Source: [Flexibacter] sp. ATCC 35103 (GTDB lineage: Bacteria; Bacteroidota; Bacteroidia; Flavobacteriales; Flavobacteriaceae). From it: a DNA stretch of 64,000 nucleotides. Positions 63,905 to 64,000 of the stretch are shown here, piece after piece. The position numbers and the translations under genes were made by a program. The notes beneath the pieces were generated by a model. That model saw only the letters and a list, made by a program, of their open reading frames with translations, was not told the DNA's origin and searched no databases. The stretch is from positions 1 to 64,000 of the forward strand of contig NZ_MTQF01000008.1 in assembly GCF_001975985.1 (NCBI RefSeq), in the 5' to 3' direction. Numbering within the stretch: position 1 is the first letter of the stretch; every line of letters begins with the position of its first letter.

Positions 63905-64000
63905 TTATACTGCTTTAGGGTCCAATGCAATTGCAGGACTCATAGTGCTTGTAAGGTGAATACCTTTAATGTAGGTACCTTTAGCAGCAGTTGGTTTAAG
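63905..64000 (-). CDS. rplA: 50S ribosomal protein L1, C-terminal end only
   Basis: The last 31 codons and stop (TAA at 63907-63905) of L1, cut by the window edge. Reading the minus strand gives 'LKPTAAKGTYIKGIHLTSTM' then 'SPAIALDPKAV', the usual L1 C-terminus, where the 'KGTY...STM' block is conserved. Confidence 0.95.
   Translation of the reverse strand, partial: LKPTAAKGTYIKGIHLTSTMSPAIALDPKAV

Overview
The window is a chromosomal segment of a Bacteroidota bacterium, most likely a Flavobacterium. The evidence is the low GC content, the protein families (Type IX secretion tail, XrtN exosortase, Bacteroidota-type rpoB/rpoC, DUF3467), promoters of the TAnnTTTG -7 type, almost no Shine-Dalgarno signals, and short palindromic repeats in many intergenic gaps. 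No tRNA, rRNA, transposase, prophage or CRISPR array was seen.

Layout. 1-3.0 kb: a luciferase-like flavin monooxygenase and an exported NodB-type polysaccharide deacetylase, both on the minus strand. 3.0-14.8 kb: a Kdp potassium-uptake locus made of a sigma-54-type response regulator, a small conserved protein, an unassigned 28-residue membrane peptide, kdpF, kdpA, kdpB, kdpC, an outer-membrane barrel protein, a stand-alone KdpD N-terminal (KdpD plus USP) module and a separate HAMP-PAS histidine kinase. Palindromic repeats sit in several of the gaps between these genes. 15.2-16.0 kb: an exported PAP2 phosphatase.

16.2-21.8 kb: a DNA-damage cluster. A LexA-like HTH/S24 repressor is divergent from umuD and umuC, followed by a DnaQ-exonuclease/GIY-YIG fusion, an exonuclease III-family nuclease and an AlkB-family dioxygenase. 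21.9-24.1 kb: a DUF1810 protein and an APC amino-acid transporter. 24.4-28.9 kb: a compact five-gene operon with its own promoter-like element and terminator. It encodes four proteins I do not recognise and a Ycf46/FtsH-like AAA+ ATPase. It is the best candidate here for an undescribed system.

29.3-34.2 kb: a histidine kinase with a single-domain response regulator, a four-LysM NlpC/P60 hydrolase and a kelch protein. 34.3-39.4 kb: two different aconitases (mitochondrial-type and AcnB-type) in tandem. 39.9-43.6 kb: a VIT-domain protein with a PEP-CTERM-like tail, overlapped by exosortase XrtN, which looks like a dedicated enzyme-substrate pair. 43.7-46.1 kb: a MoxR ATPase and a SurA-like double-parvulin chaperone. 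46.7-48.1 kb: an alpha-amylase lipoprotein whose last 21 codons are cut off by an in-frame stop. 48.3-53.3 kb: release factor 3, a LamG/T9SS surface protein and apolipoprotein N-acyltransferase. 53.9-64.0 kb: the minus-strand ribosomal protein/RNA polymerase operon rplA (partial)-rplJ-rplL-rpoB-rpoC followed by a DUF3467 gene.

Starts were moved inward where the longest frame ran upstream of an obvious signal peptide, family N-terminus, promoter or overlapping stop codon. Family assignments come from reading motifs and from general knowledge; no database search was run.
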